A DNA stretch of 20,844 nt, from IMG/VR virus record IMGVR_UViG_3300033149_000625, positions 1 through 20,844 of that record, one strand, 5' to 3'. Shown here in pieces: positions 6,320 through 14,277 of the stretch. Numbering within the stretch: the stretch's first letter is position 1; every line of letters starts with the position of its first letter. Made by a program: the position numbers and the translations under genes. The notes under the pieces were generated by a model. It saw only the letters and a program-made list of their open reading frames with translations. It was not told where the DNA came from and did no database searches. This DNA is from a virus.

Positions 6320-7525
6320 TTACGCTCTAATTTCTGTTATTGTTATTGATGAGCTTAATGCTCCTCCATATCTCCTGTTACCGCCTGTGCCGTTAAAAGT
6401 TATACCTCCAGATATTCCATTGCCAGCTCTGACTTTAAAATCAATAGTGGATGTTGTGCCTGCAATCATATAATGGGATAACTGACAATTATTAAGAACA
6501 CCTGCATTATTTTCAAACTGACCTGAGCAGGCTAGCGCATCTGTATCTGAATCTTTGAATAAAGCAAGAACTCCATTTACTAAACTGTTTCCTCCTGAAA
6601 TTTGAGCTGATACTTCTATTTTTAATTTACTATTAGCGAATTTAGGTGTTATAGAAAGACTCATATACTGATCACCTTCATTGCTTTGAGGTATTGTATC
6701 ATTATTAGGTATAATAGTAGACCCAGTTGCAACCGCCCCAGTCTCAAAATTTACTGTTTGTAATGCACTATTTAGATCTGCATCTGATTCTAAATTAACT
6801 TGAATCCAGTTTGGTCCCTCGTACACTAGCTCTAAAGAATCAATACTAAACTCAAGCGTGGTATCTTGATTTCTAACTAAAACTATATTTCCACCGCTAG
6901 TGTCATTGTCCAGAACGGTTATTGTGCCATTGACTCCATTATTCTTTAAAAGCAATCTATCACCAACCGAGCCACCAGTTATAACATTTAAAGTATCATC
7001 AACATTACCTTCACCATTTAATCTAATGTATGATCCAGTATAGCTAATAGAACCAGATGAAATAGTTTGAATGATTGGTGGAGTAGTTAGCTTTTGATTA
7101 ATAGTTAAATTGTCAAAAGTACTATTTTCTGGATCATAATACAATTTCCAGTTCACAACATCAGTTAGGGCATTTCCTTCATTATTATCAGTTAAGGATT
7201 TGTAAAGTTTAGCTCCTCCAACCTCTCTTGTAATATCTCCTATATAATAATCAGTTGCAATTTCCCACTCTGGAATACCCTTTTGCATTATGTACGCAAT
7301 TTGACTCGTGTTTATGTAGTTCAATCCCTGAAACTCCTCTACTGCTGGCAGCTCATCACCAGATATAGTAGCATCGTTCCAACCTTCCTCAAAAGCTGCG
7401 TTAGCTTGCAATACATCTAAGTCACTACTTGGAATACCTAAGCCATCTTGCAATGATCCGAATTGTCCGTTGTTAGTTGCATTACCAGCAAATATTTTTT
7501 GATTTTTTCTTACTAAATTTACCAT
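6320..7525 (-). CDS. Tail fibre / receptor-binding protein 1
   Basis: 401 residues. The N-terminal 130 residues are paralogous to the fibre at 8002-9156: QKIFAGNATNNGQFGS, EGWNDATISGDELPAVEE, NYINTSQIAYIMQKGI, then AKLYKSLTDNNEGNALTD and a terminal NWKL. This part probably binds the baseplate. The last block, with its Y, G, LYK and W spacing, looks like a carbohydrate-binding (CBM5/12-like) module. The C-terminal 150 residues (FETGAVATGSTIIPNN, FANSKLKIEVSAQISG, FNGTGGNRRYGGALSSS, ITITEI) match a widespread beta-sandwich tip found in phage and prophage fibres. Its specific chaperone candidate follows 1 bp downstream. Confidence 0.85.
   Translation of the reverse strand: MVNLVRKNQKIFAGNATNNGQFGSLQDGLGIPSSDLDVLQANAAFEEGWNDATISGDELPAVEEFQGLNYINTSQIAYIMQKGIPEWEIATDYYIGDITREVGGAKLYKSLTDNNEGNALTDVVNWKLYYDPENSTFDNLTINQKLTTPPIIQTISSGSISYTGSYIRLNGEGNVDDTLNVITGGSVGDRLLLKNNGVNGTITVLDNDTSGGNIVLVRNQDTTLEFSIDSLELVYEGPNWIQVNLESDADLNSALQTVNFETGAVATGSTIIPNNDTIPQSNEGDQYMSLSITPKFANSKLKIEVSAQISGGNSLVNGVLALFKDSDTDALACSGQFENNAGVLNNCQLSHYMIAGTTSTIDFKVRAGNGISGGITFNGTGGNRRYGGALSSSITITEIRA
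7143..7210. repeat. Near-identical fibre segment, copy 1
   Basis: 68 bp that match 8774-8841 with four mismatches, counted by eye. On the minus strand it encodes the LYKSLTDNNEGN to NWKL block shared by the two fibres. Sequence on both sides diverges much more, so this piece was either recently exchanged between the two fibre genes or is under strong constraint. Confidence 0.85.
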
Positions 7526-8002
7526 TTATATATTTATGTTTTGGTTCTTTAAATAATTTAATGTAAAGTCATATTCTTCAACATCATTTGGCGTAGTCAG
7601 ATTCTTAATGTTTACTATATGGTTATCATAGACAACCCAATTAGTATCGACAATATCCATCATCGCAACGGATAAACTCCTTAGGTCTTCTAGGTCTATT
7701 TCGTTTATAATGCCCTCGTGTATATATATAAATTTAGCGTCCTGAGGTGACAACCCCATCAACACCTTATTATCTAGTTTATTTAATTGCTCTAATATCA
7801 GATCCCTACCAGCTTTAGTCAAAGATAGCGTAATAGTGCCGTTGATTGTCAGCAACCTTAGTTCAGGTGAGCTAAAGTGGTAAATATCTAATGCTGTTAA
7901 TTTCTCAGAGATAACCCCTTGTAGAACATTCGCATTATACTCACTTATTTCATCTGCGGTCAATTCTACATCCTGTCCATTTACCTTTTTATATAAAGTC
8001 AT
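7526..8002 (-). CDS. Putative tail fibre assembly chaperone
   Basis: 158 residues, between the two fibre genes: it starts by TAATG overlap with the stop of the fibre at 8002-9156 and ends directly against the start of the next fibre. The N-terminus MTLYKKVNGQDVELTADEI is of the kind seen in small phage tail-assembly proteins. The middle (LTINGTITLSLTKAGRDLIL) and C-terminal part are mixed helix/strand without a catalytic motif. It does not obviously align with the DUF4376-like protein at 5788-6318, although both follow a fibre gene. I do not recognise a named family; the chaperone role is inferred from context. Confidence 0.55.
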   Translation of the reverse strand: MTLYKKVNGQDVELTADEISEYNANVLQGVISEKLTALDIYHFSSPELRLLTINGTITLSLTKAGRDLILEQLNKLDNKVLMGLSPQDAKFIYIHEGIINEIDLEDLRSLSVAMMDIVDTNWVVYDNHIVNIKNLTTPNDVEEYDFTLNYLKNQNINI

Positions 8003-9156
8003 TATTTTATTCCATAAAGTTTAAAAGTACCATCAAATGTTCCAGCACTAAAGAAAATTTGTATTCCATTTACTGGTTGGGTATTTAAGAAAAATACACC
8101 GTTACCCGAGATTATAACACTACGCCCTGCTGTATTAGCATCATAACTTGCTTGATATGAAATATGTTTATTCTTTAATGATGAGTCTAGCCCATAAATA
8201 TCAATACTGCTATTATATACTGACTGGGCTTGATTTCCTACCTGATTACCACCGCCGTTATCATTCAACACAATCTGACCATCAATATTATCATCATCTG
8301 ATGCATTCCCACCTCCTGTATGCCTGCCTGATAGTGCATATCTATAACCTGTATTTTGCCAAACGCCACCGTTGTCATTAGAAAACCTAATATTAAGATT
8401 CACCATATTATTAGATGGAGTAACGCCACTACAAACCAACTTAAAATCTGAGTAATCAGATAAAGGTAAATTAATAAATTCTATTGCAACCGATCCTGAT
8501 GCTACTTGCGTTTGCAATAAGTCATAACCCAATATTGCATTATGTAACTTCTCAGGAGTTAATGTTGTTGTGTCCTCATTTTCATTGTTAGCCTCTGTCT
8601 GAGTAGAGAGCCTATTTATACCCTCAAGAATTTCAGAAGAATTGTTTAGAATAGAATTGTCTAATTTATCTCCTGAGCCAATCACAGGAATTTCCCCATC
8701 TAAAGACCCAATGTTTTCAAATGCTGCTGTACCAAGACTACCAATAATGCCAATTGTATCTAAATCTATCAATAATTTCCAGTTCACAACATCAGTTAAG
8801 GGATTTCCTTCGTTATTATCAGTTAAGGATTTGTAAAGCTTAACAGTGCCAGTCTCTTTTACTATAGAATTTTCGTAGTATTTTGTGCCTGCATCATATT
8901 CTGCTATGCCCTCTTGAAGTAAATAGGCTATTTGGCTTGTCTCGATATAATGTAAAGCATTTTCTTCTTCCAAAGGCGGTCTTTTATCTCCGCTGATAGT
9001 GGCATCTTGCCAGCCCTGTAAGTACGCTGCTAGACTTTGTAGAACATCCAAATCATCACTTGTGTTTGGTGATAACGCTTGCGCAGACCCGAATTGGCCA
9101 TTCTGTCCACCGTCTTTAGCGAATATCTTTTGTGTTTTTCTTTCAATTTTAGGCAT
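8002..9156 (-). CDS. Tail fibre / receptor-binding protein 2
   Basis: 384 residues. The N-terminal domain (about 1-133) is shared with the fibre at 6320-7525: QKIFAKDGGQNGQFGSAQ, QGWQDATISGDKRPPLEE, HYIETSQIAYLLQEGI, VKLYKSLTDNNEGNPLTD and then NWKL. A short linker contains STQTEANNENEDTTTLTPEK. The C-terminal half (VASGSVAIEFINLPLSDY onwards to FFSAGTFDGTFKLYGIK) is a beta-rich domain of the type ending in FxxGTFxLYGI seen at fibre tips. The different C-terminal tips on similar N-termini suggest that the virion carries, or can swap, two receptor specificities. It overlaps the DUF2612 gene by 8 bp. Confidence 0.85.
   Translation of the reverse strand: MPKIERKTQKIFAKDGGQNGQFGSAQALSPNTSDDLDVLQSLAAYLQGWQDATISGDKRPPLEEENALHYIETSQIAYLLQEGIAEYDAGTKYYENSIVKETGTVKLYKSLTDNNEGNPLTDVVNWKLLIDLDTIGIIGSLGTAAFENIGSLDGEIPVIGSGDKLDNSILNNSSEILEGINRLSTQTEANNENEDTTTLTPEKLHNAILGYDLLQTQVASGSVAIEFINLPLSDYSDFKLVCSGVTPSNNMVNLNIRFSNDNGGVWQNTGYRYALSGRHTGGGNASDDDNIDGQIVLNDNGGGNQVGNQAQSVYNSSIDIYGLDSSLKNKHISYQASYDANTAGRSVIISGNGVFFLNTQPVNGIQIFFSAGTFDGTFKLYGIK
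8774..8841. repeat. Near-identical fibre segment, copy 2
   Basis: The partner of 7143-7210 (68 bp, four mismatches by eye), in direct orientation and in the same reading frame of the paralogous fibre gene. Direct repeats of this length could support homologous exchange or deletion of the genes between them. Confidence 0.85.
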
Positions 9157-9901
9157 CTATGACTTTATCATAAGTTAATATTTCGCCTTCTTTTGTGAAG
9201 CCGTCTGTATAATTTGTAAAACCTGTTATTGTGTTTGGAATTGCTGTTGCATTGTAATTAGTAAATCCAAACATTTTCTTATCTCGCTTTATTAAACCTC
9301 CCAATCCAACCCCCATAGGGCGAGGCAATAAACCCTTAACAAATGCAATAACTGCAAGATTAAGGTTAGGCCCAGTAACAAAATAATATATCTTCATCTT
9401 TTTAGTATCTGAAAGTATTAAATCAGCACCAAAATAGTTAAACAATCCTTCGTCAATTTCACCGTTACTATGATTAGAATTGTTCTGAACAATTCTAAGT
9501 TTCAACATAAATCTATAATCATCATCATTCAGTGCACCTGAGCTAAATATACTGTTATAACTTATGAACCCTCCCGAGTCTGTTAAATAGTTAGCGTAAT
9601 CAGTAAATCCAACTGTCGTATCTGTTCCTAGCGTATCATAAGAGGTCATTCCAAAGAAATCACCTGTTGTATTTATTGAACTAGAAAATCTGTCAGTTCC
9701 AATGTACTTACCCAAGACATCTAGCTGTACACCTACCGCCGATTCTAAATCATAACCATCTTGAACTTGACAAGCTATGTTATCACTTAACAGAGTTCTA
9801 ACATGTAGATCAATAGTAGCCTTAGCTTTCTCAAGCTTGTTATACTGGATTATAAGCAAATTAGTATAATACTCTATTGTACTTTCTAGCTCTATACTCA
9901 T
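9149..9901 (-). CDS. DUF2612 family baseplate protein
   Basis: 250 residues. The first 70 residues match DUF2612: EYYTNLLIIQYNKLEKAKAT, then VQDGYDLESAVGVQLDVLGKYIG. A later block has DDDYRFMLKLRIVQNNSNHS, typical of the region linking to baseplate J. The middle and C-terminal parts contain similar Gly/Tyr/Thr strings (FFGMTSYDTLGTDTTVGFTD, MFGFTNYNATAIPNTITGFT), probably beta-strands that face the fibres. Known: DUF2612 genes follow baseplate J in many simple myoviruses and probably fill the role of the gp48/YmfQ-type protein that joins baseplate and fibre. It overlaps the J gene by ATGA and the fibre gene by 8 bp. Confidence 0.8.
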   Translation of the reverse strand: MSIELESTIEYYTNLLIIQYNKLEKAKATIDLHVRTLLSDNIACQVQDGYDLESAVGVQLDVLGKYIGTDRFSSSINTTGDFFGMTSYDTLGTDTTVGFTDYANYLTDSGGFISYNSIFSSGALNDDDYRFMLKLRIVQNNSNHSNGEIDEGLFNYFGADLILSDTKKMKIYYFVTGPNLNLAVIAFVKGLLPRPMGVGLGGLIKRDKKMFGFTNYNATAIPNTITGFTNYTDGFTKEGEILTYDKVIDA

Positions 9902-11094
9902 AATATAGTTATATCTATTCTAGCATTATCAACAATCCATTTCTCGTCTTTAGTATCAGTATTTAAAAAATCTACATAACTGACCCCATCGTTTGAAATT
10001 TCAACATTTAAAGGAACTCCACCGCCACCAGTTGCATTAATACCATCTTGAGCTACGCAAGTTATCGCTGCTGTGTTGGCTGACTCCCCAATAGTAAAAT
10101 CAAGATTATCAGTTATATATTGCTTTATTCCATCCTCATCAAAACCTTGTGTTGGGGTTAGTTTTTGAATATCAAACCTAATATAAAGCTCTTTTGAGAT
10201 TGGACGATCAAAAAGTATTGTAAAGATACTACCGTTTACTGTTGTAATATCTACGGCTATTGCGCCTTTCATATCACAGCCAGCATTTTTTGTAAAGTAA
10301 ATTGCGTCTGCAATATCTGTATTCGCTCCACCCTCACATATTACCCATATACCGTGAGCTGGTATTCCATCGGCATCAATTACATCTGTGTAATTCTCAT
10401 AAACTCTAGCATCGGTTACACCATCAATATTTAATAAGTTGCCAGTTAGAGAATCTATAAAACCTTTTGCTCTGTTAGCTGTTGATCTAGTTGCTCTTAA
10501 TCTTAACTGCGAGTCTAACTCGCCATCAACCCCGACTTCTAAAACTCCTGTTGAGTTATCAATGTTAGTAACCCCTAGTACGACCGTAACAGGGTTTGTT
10601 ATCGTATTAGGTATTGTTGTAATTGATCCTAAGTCCTTAGCTCTAAAAGTTAAATTATACACGCCTGCACTAGGTGCATTGAAAGTATCCAATAAAATAA
10701 ATTCAGTTCCTGAGTCATCCGCCACCGTGTAACCCACTCCATCAGGATTATTTGCCTCTGCATCTAATCCATCTAGCGTTAGAGAGCGATCAACGGTTAT
10801 TTGTACTTGTTGCTGGGTAAATGTTGCGCCCTGTCTTTGAATACCCAACAAAGAAACCCTTTGATCTAATACAACTCCAATTGCTTGCTCAATATCAAAA
10901 CCAGAGTTAATTTGCTTTATAACCTCCAATAAATCTTCTACAGTTTGAGCATAAAGATTTATTAACTGTCCGTCTGGCGTGTTACTATCTACAATTATAT
11001 CATTGCCATAAATAAGCTTGTAGCCGTCTTCTAGTTTAGTTATTATTTCTTGTATTGTGTCAATGGTTAAACCGTTGGCATCTAATGTACTCAT
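9898..11094 (-). CDS. Baseplate wedge protein J (gp47-like)
   Basis: 398 residues. The family features appear in order: an N-terminal helical part with EIITKLEDGYKLIYG, SNTPDGQLINLYAQTVEDLL and IGVVLDQRVSLLGIQRQGAT; a beta region (YTVADDSGTEFILLDTF); and the diagnostic GVDGELDSQLRLRATRS with KGFIDSLTGNLLNIDGVTDA. The C-terminal part (FDRPISKELYIRFDI, IKQYITDNLDF) is also typical. J is the main wedge component of contractile baseplates. The ATG's first base is the last base of a 31-bp repeat, and no Shine-Dalgarno sequence is visible in front of it. Confidence 0.93.
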   Translation of the reverse strand: MSTLDANGLTIDTIQEIITKLEDGYKLIYGNDIIVDSNTPDGQLINLYAQTVEDLLEVIKQINSGFDIEQAIGVVLDQRVSLLGIQRQGATFTQQQVQITVDRSLTLDGLDAEANNPDGVGYTVADDSGTEFILLDTFNAPSAGVYNLTFRAKDLGSITTIPNTITNPVTVVLGVTNIDNSTGVLEVGVDGELDSQLRLRATRSTANRAKGFIDSLTGNLLNIDGVTDARVYENYTDVIDADGIPAHGIWVICEGGANTDIADAIYFTKNAGCDMKGAIAVDITTVNGSIFTILFDRPISKELYIRFDIQKLTPTQGFDEDGIKQYITDNLDFTIGESANTAAITCVAQDGINATGGGGVPLNVEISNDGVSYVDFLNTDTKDEKWIVDNARIDITIL

Positions 11095-11124
11095 AATGTA
11101 AAAAGTTTTGACATTTTACTTGAC
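11094..11124 (+). repeat. 31-bp repeat, copy A
   Basis: 31 bp identical to 14247-14277 except for C at 11119 against G at 14272. It contains TTGACAT-like direct repeats 12 bp apart and an imperfect inverted repeat with AATGT/ACATT ends. It lies in the 45-bp gap between the gp25-like and J genes, abutting the J start codon. No other copy was noticed in the window. Confidence 0.9.
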
Positions 11125-11148
11125 ATATAAAAAACAGACTTATATATT
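11120..11148 (+). promoter_or_regulatory. Sigma70-like promoter, antisense to tail genes
   Basis: TTGACA at 11120-11125 is a full match to the -35 consensus. After a 17-bp spacer, TATATT at 11143-11148 matches the -10 consensus at five of six positions. It points rightward into the gp25-like and spike genes, which lie on the other strand, and no plus-strand gene follows. It may be a chance match, an antisense promoter, or a relic of a lost cassette like the one at 14312-14910. Confidence 0.45.
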
Positions 11149-11496
11149 AACGCTATCACTAACTGGATTAGTTGAGTAAATAGTTTTTACGCTGTAATTT
11201 ATTGTTAAATTTCTGCTGGTGGAATTAAAATTGAGGTCTAAATTAATGACCTCTGTAACTCCATCAGCTTTTAACATAACTGTTCTTATCTCTTCTCTTA
11301 GTGGTGCAGCTTGTGATCTTTTGGTTAGTCTATTTTTCCAGTCAACGCCTGCTTCAATATCAAAAAAACAATCTCCTTTCCATTCTTGAAGTTTTGTTTT
11401 TAGATTTTGAATAAGTGCTAATTGACTTGACTTGTAAGATGATTTACCTTTTCCAAAAGTCCAATCGTTATTTGCGTCTATTGCTCTAATTATCAT
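11140..11496 (-). CDS. Baseplate wedge protein, gp25/W-like
   Basis: 118 residues. Family features: DWTFGKGKSSY near the N-terminus, ALIQNLKTKLQEWKGDCFFD (27-46), GVDWKNRL (50-57), a helix with PLREEIRTVMLKADGVTEV and a C-terminal beta pair (RNLTINYSVKTIY). Known: gp25-like proteins form the wedge core with J and connect it to the first ring of the sheath. The position between spike and J is the usual one. The gene starts by ATGA overlap with the spike gene; 45 bp separate its end from J. Confidence 0.88.
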   Translation of the reverse strand: MIIRAIDANNDWTFGKGKSSYKSSQLALIQNLKTKLQEWKGDCFFDIEAGVDWKNRLTKRSQAAPLREEIRTVMLKADGVTEVINLDLNFNSTSRNLTINYSVKTIYSTNPVSDSVNI

Positions 11497-12194
11497 TTTA
11501 ATAAACTCCCAACTCTAGTTGATAAAGTTGCTAAATCACTAGCGGTTGTACCATCAATTGGAAGCAGTCCAGAAATGGGGTCAACTGTCTTTAAATTAGT
11601 AATTATTGTAATTAATTCGTCAATAACATCTTTTAGATTCTCTGCTGTATTCTTTAGTTCTAGTTTATCATCTACCACAATAGAACCACCACTTGAATTT
11701 AGCAAGCTTATTTTTGTACTGTCAAGAGAAATCTTATTATTTAAGTAATTTAATTCTGTTGCCTCGTTATTATAGTCTGTAATAAGATTAATCTGGCTCC
11801 TAATACCAACTAAAGCAATGGCATCCGAGAAATCATGAGCCCTCAGTGTATTAGGGCGTTGCACCAATCCATCAACTAACCAATTATCTAAATCTCTGTC
11901 ATTAAAAAACACTAAACAAGTATCGCCTTTATTAATAGGAATAGTTAATCCACCATTAGCACCTTTATTAATAATAGTTGGGCATTTCTCCAATAGTGAA
12001 TAATTAGTTAATATTTCGCCATCTGTTGTATTTCTAACGGATTTATCAACTAGCTTTATGTCTGCTGTTTGTTCATCTGAATAAAATGCCTCAACAATAC
12101 CTACTCTATGGCAATTAAATTCATACAATAAATCTTCGATAGCTCCGTCAATTACATCTTCTAATTCTGGCTCTGTTCTTCTTCCTTTGCTCAT
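11493..12194 (-). CDS. Gp138-type membrane-puncturing spike protein
   Basis: 233 residues. The N-terminal domain (about 1-125) shows an OB-like pattern: HRVGIVEAFYSDEQTADIKL, LEKCPTIINKGANGGLTIPI, then GDTCLVFFNDRDLDNWL and RAHDFSDAIALVGI. This is the signature of the Gp138 N-terminal domain of simple contractile tails. A short beta-helix-like segment follows (LNYLNNKISLDSTKISLLN, GGSIVVDDKLEL), which would form the trimeric needle shaft, and then a C-terminal helical tail. The protein would sit at the tip of the tail tube and pierce the outer membrane. I see no PAAR-type tip or HxH metal motif. Confidence 0.85.
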   Translation of the reverse strand: MSKGRRTEPELEDVIDGAIEDLLYEFNCHRVGIVEAFYSDEQTADIKLVDKSVRNTTDGEILTNYSLLEKCPTIINKGANGGLTIPINKGDTCLVFFNDRDLDNWLVDGLVQRPNTLRAHDFSDAIALVGIRSQINLITDYNNEATELNYLNNKISLDSTKISLLNSSGGSIVVDDKLELKNTAENLKDVIDELITIITNLKTVDPISGLLPIDGTTASDLATLSTRVGSLLK

Positions 12195-13096
12195 ACTCCT
12201 TTTAATCCTCCTAGTAATTTATTGCCAATAAATAAATTTAATGCTGTTTTGCAGTCTCCATTGACCGCTCCCGATATGACACCACTATGTCTTAATCCCA
12301 TAACCTTATATTGACCGTCAAACTTTGGGTTAAATTTTGATTGAACTTCTGCCAGTTGTCCAACTTGTATTCTTGGCTCAAAAATCATATCCATTACTAG
12401 GTCCGTGCCCTGCCTCTGTGGAGTCCCTAATAGTCCTGAGTCAGCATTTATTAATGGCACTTTTCCGCCTGTGGTTTTTATATATTCATTTTCATTTAAG
12501 ATATTAACTTTCTCAAGATCAATAAAAACCTCATCCTTGTAATTCTTCTTCAATAAGTAAAAGTTGTTGCCATTCAAGGCTGTTGATGTTTTGGATGCCC
12601 CTTGAATATCGCCAACTTTACCTTCTGTTGTTCCAGTTATGCCTGCTATTATGGTTTTAGCTATATCTTTAAAGCTTGTGCCGCCTGCTACTGTCTCATT
12701 TATATTTGAGTTATAGGCACCTAACGAGCCATCTTGAGCGTTAATATAGGTTATAACATCTGCACCTTGTCTATATGAATAAGCTTCAAGTAAATAGCCT
12801 GTAAATATTGTTGATAAATCATCATCTCTATTTAATGCAGTTTCGTACCCAGCTTGCAAAATAACTTTCTTTCTATTACCTGATACATCATTAATGCTAA
12901 ACCTATTCTGAAATATTAAACTCCTGTTAGTCTCGCTAAGGTTATAAACCCTAAAAGTCGCACTGTTTAAACTGCTCTGCGTGCTTCTAGCGACATCTAG
13001 CTCTAGGGTTAAAGGGCTTCTTATTTCAATAGCCTGCTCTTGCCCCTGTGCTGTGTTAATTTGAACTGTTAATTTATATCTTCTTTGGAACTTCAT
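12191..13096 (-). CDS. Baseplate hub protein, gp27-like
   Basis: 301 residues. The N-terminal strand pattern (RRYKLTVQINTAQGQEQAIE) and PLTLELDVARSTQSSLNSAT followed by FRVYNLSETNRSLIFQ match hub proteins of small myoviruses, where a tube-like fold uses VxNLSExTR motifs. Then come KKVILQAGYETALN, STIFTGYLLEAYSYRQGADV and ITYINAQDG, all characteristic. The C-terminal half (MDMIFEPRIQVGQLAEVQS, GQYKVMGLRHSGVISG) continues the family pattern. It would form the trimeric hub under the tube and hold the spike. It is coupled by ATGA overlap to the plug gene upstream and the spike gene downstream. Confidence 0.85.
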   Translation of the reverse strand: MKFQRRYKLTVQINTAQGQEQAIEIRSPLTLELDVARSTQSSLNSATFRVYNLSETNRSLIFQNRFSINDVSGNRKKVILQAGYETALNRDDDLSTIFTGYLLEAYSYRQGADVITYINAQDGSLGAYNSNINETVAGGTSFKDIAKTIIAGITGTTEGKVGDIQGASKTSTALNGNNFYLLKKNYKDEVFIDLEKVNILNENEYIKTTGGKVPLINADSGLLGTPQRQGTDLVMDMIFEPRIQVGQLAEVQSKFNPKFDGQYKVMGLRHSGVISGAVNGDCKTALNLFIGNKLLGGLKGV

Positions 13097-13434
13097 TTGT
13101 TATAAAAATCAGTTTCTACTTGTTCAACCTCTGCCTCTGTTAATAAAAACATTCGCACCCTATCAGTTGAGAAGTCATCAATAAATAATGGTTCGCTTAA
13201 ATCATCTGTTAAAATACTAATACCAAAAGGGATGATATTTTGATAACTTCTTAATATATTCGTCCCAGTTACTAACCTTGCACCATTTAAGATAAAATCC
13301 CCAAAAGTAATATTATAAAACCAGCCTTGTTGTTGATCGCTATATTCAAGCACTAGCTCGAAGTTTTGATTGTCCTCTGTTACAACATCAAATCTTTGTT
13401 TTGGATCTTGTGATATTTCTGTTATCTGTTTCAT
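13093..13434 (-). CDS. Baseplate hub plug protein, Pam3 gp18-like
   Basis: 113 residues. The beta-rich pattern includes QRFDVVTEDNQNFELVLEYS, GWFYNITFGDFILNGARLV, TNILRSYQNIIPFGISIL and a C-terminal FSTDRVRMFLLTEAEV. Known: cyanophage Pam3 gp18-type plug proteins show the same order (NFxLxLxY, WxxxI, GxxLV, LLxxxE) and close the tube just above the spike. It lies between the Dit-like and hub genes as expected. Its start is 7 bp after the upstream stop, and its end overlaps the hub gene as ATGA. Confidence 0.75.
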   Translation of the reverse strand: MKQITEISQDPKQRFDVVTEDNQNFELVLEYSDQQQGWFYNITFGDFILNGARLVTGTNILRSYQNIIPFGISILTDDLSEPLFIDDFSTDRVRMFLLTEAEVEQVETDFYNK

Positions 13435-13441
13435 CTGATTA

Positions 13442-14239
13442 TTAATTAATTTTTAAAAAAGATTTACCGCCTTCTTTTAGATCAAATAAAACTGATGAAT
13501 TCCTTTGTGTCCCATTTGCCGTCCCTTGGTCAACTTCTTCTGCGCTCTGATTCGTTAGTCTGCCTTGGGTTTCCTTAATGTCAAAATCAACTAATTCAGT
13601 TGTTGTAATTCTAAACTCTTTTAATGTTACTGCAAAATCAGTAATATATTTATTATCTCCTTGTGTTGTGATGATGTTTTCAATAGCATAATCACTTAAA
13701 AAGCCAAAAGGTGTTTCAACTGAAACAAGTTGTTTAGCACTATAAAGAGCTTTAAAGAAATTGTAAGCTCTAGCTTGGTTGTTATCTGGTGGATTTAATT
13801 CTTTGTATGCTTGATATAAATCAACCCCTGTTCCTATTGTTTGATCAATTGAGTCAACAACACTTACTTTATTAGCTTCTATTGTTCTATTTAATTGTGT
13901 CGCAAATCCTGTTACAACTGGAATATAGCTATTAATTATTGTTAGCTTCTCCGCAAGCTCTGTTACTTCTGATTTAGCACCTGCCTGTCTGTCTACTAAC
14001 TCACCAACAAAACCCCTTAATGTAAATCTTTCTGGCTTTATAGCAATATGATCTTGCCTTGTTGAATTGTCTTCTACAAAGTGATCCGTTATCTCTGCTT
14101 GTAGCTCTGATTTATGTTCTTCAAAAATATCAAACTCAAAGCCTGCAATGCCTAAGTTTACAACTGGCGAGACAACATATTTATTTACTAGATTGTTTGT
14201 TATTTCTGCTGTTTCTAGCGTGTTAAAATCTTTAGTCAT
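13442..14239 (-). CDS. Dit-like tail/baseplate protein
   Basis: 265 residues. Residues about 30-80 carry the Dit-like N-terminal signature: GFEFDIFEEHKSELQAEITD, then HFVEDNSTRQDHIAIKPERF and TLRGFVGELV. A helical region follows, then a second beta domain (QLVSVETPFGFLSDYAIENI, DFAVTLKEFRITTTEL). The C-terminal 50 residues are polar and probably flexible. Known: in simple myoviruses this protein forms the ring at the tail end, after the tape-measure gene. Here the moron (14312-14910) separates it from the tape-measure gene. A 31-bp repeat ends 8 bp before its ATG, and no Shine-Dalgarno sequence is visible. Confidence 0.8.
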   Translation of the reverse strand: MTKDFNTLETAEITNNLVNKYVVSPVVNLGIAGFEFDIFEEHKSELQAEITDHFVEDNSTRQDHIAIKPERFTLRGFVGELVDRQAGAKSEVTELAEKLTIINSYIPVVTGFATQLNRTIEANKVSVVDSIDQTIGTGVDLYQAYKELNPPDNNQARAYNFFKALYSAKQLVSVETPFGFLSDYAIENIITTQGDNKYITDFAVTLKEFRITTTELVDFDIKETQGRLTNQSAEEVDQGTANGTQRNSSVLFDLKEGGKSFLKIN

Positions 14240-14246
14240 AATTTAA

Positions 14247-14277
14247 TAATGTAAAAAGTTTTGACATTTTAGTTGAC
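14247..14277 (+). repeat. 31-bp repeat, copy B
   Basis: The partner of 11094-11124 with one mismatch (G at 14272). It lies between the divergent starts of the Dit-like gene and the moron. After the shared 31 bp the two sites differ: copy B continues into the dyad described at 14273-14297, copy A into an AT-rich stretch. Confidence 0.9.

Noticed and set aside
8148-8381. Plus-strand 77-codon ORF rich in His and Tyr
   Set aside because: Shadow of the fibre gene; the unusual His/Tyr content comes from reading beta-rich Gly/Asn/Asp codons backwards.
11094-11124. 31-bp repeat as a minus-strand promoter for baseplate J
   Set aside because: Read on the minus strand I find no -35/-10 pair with good spacing and room before the ATG; the plus-strand match is much better.
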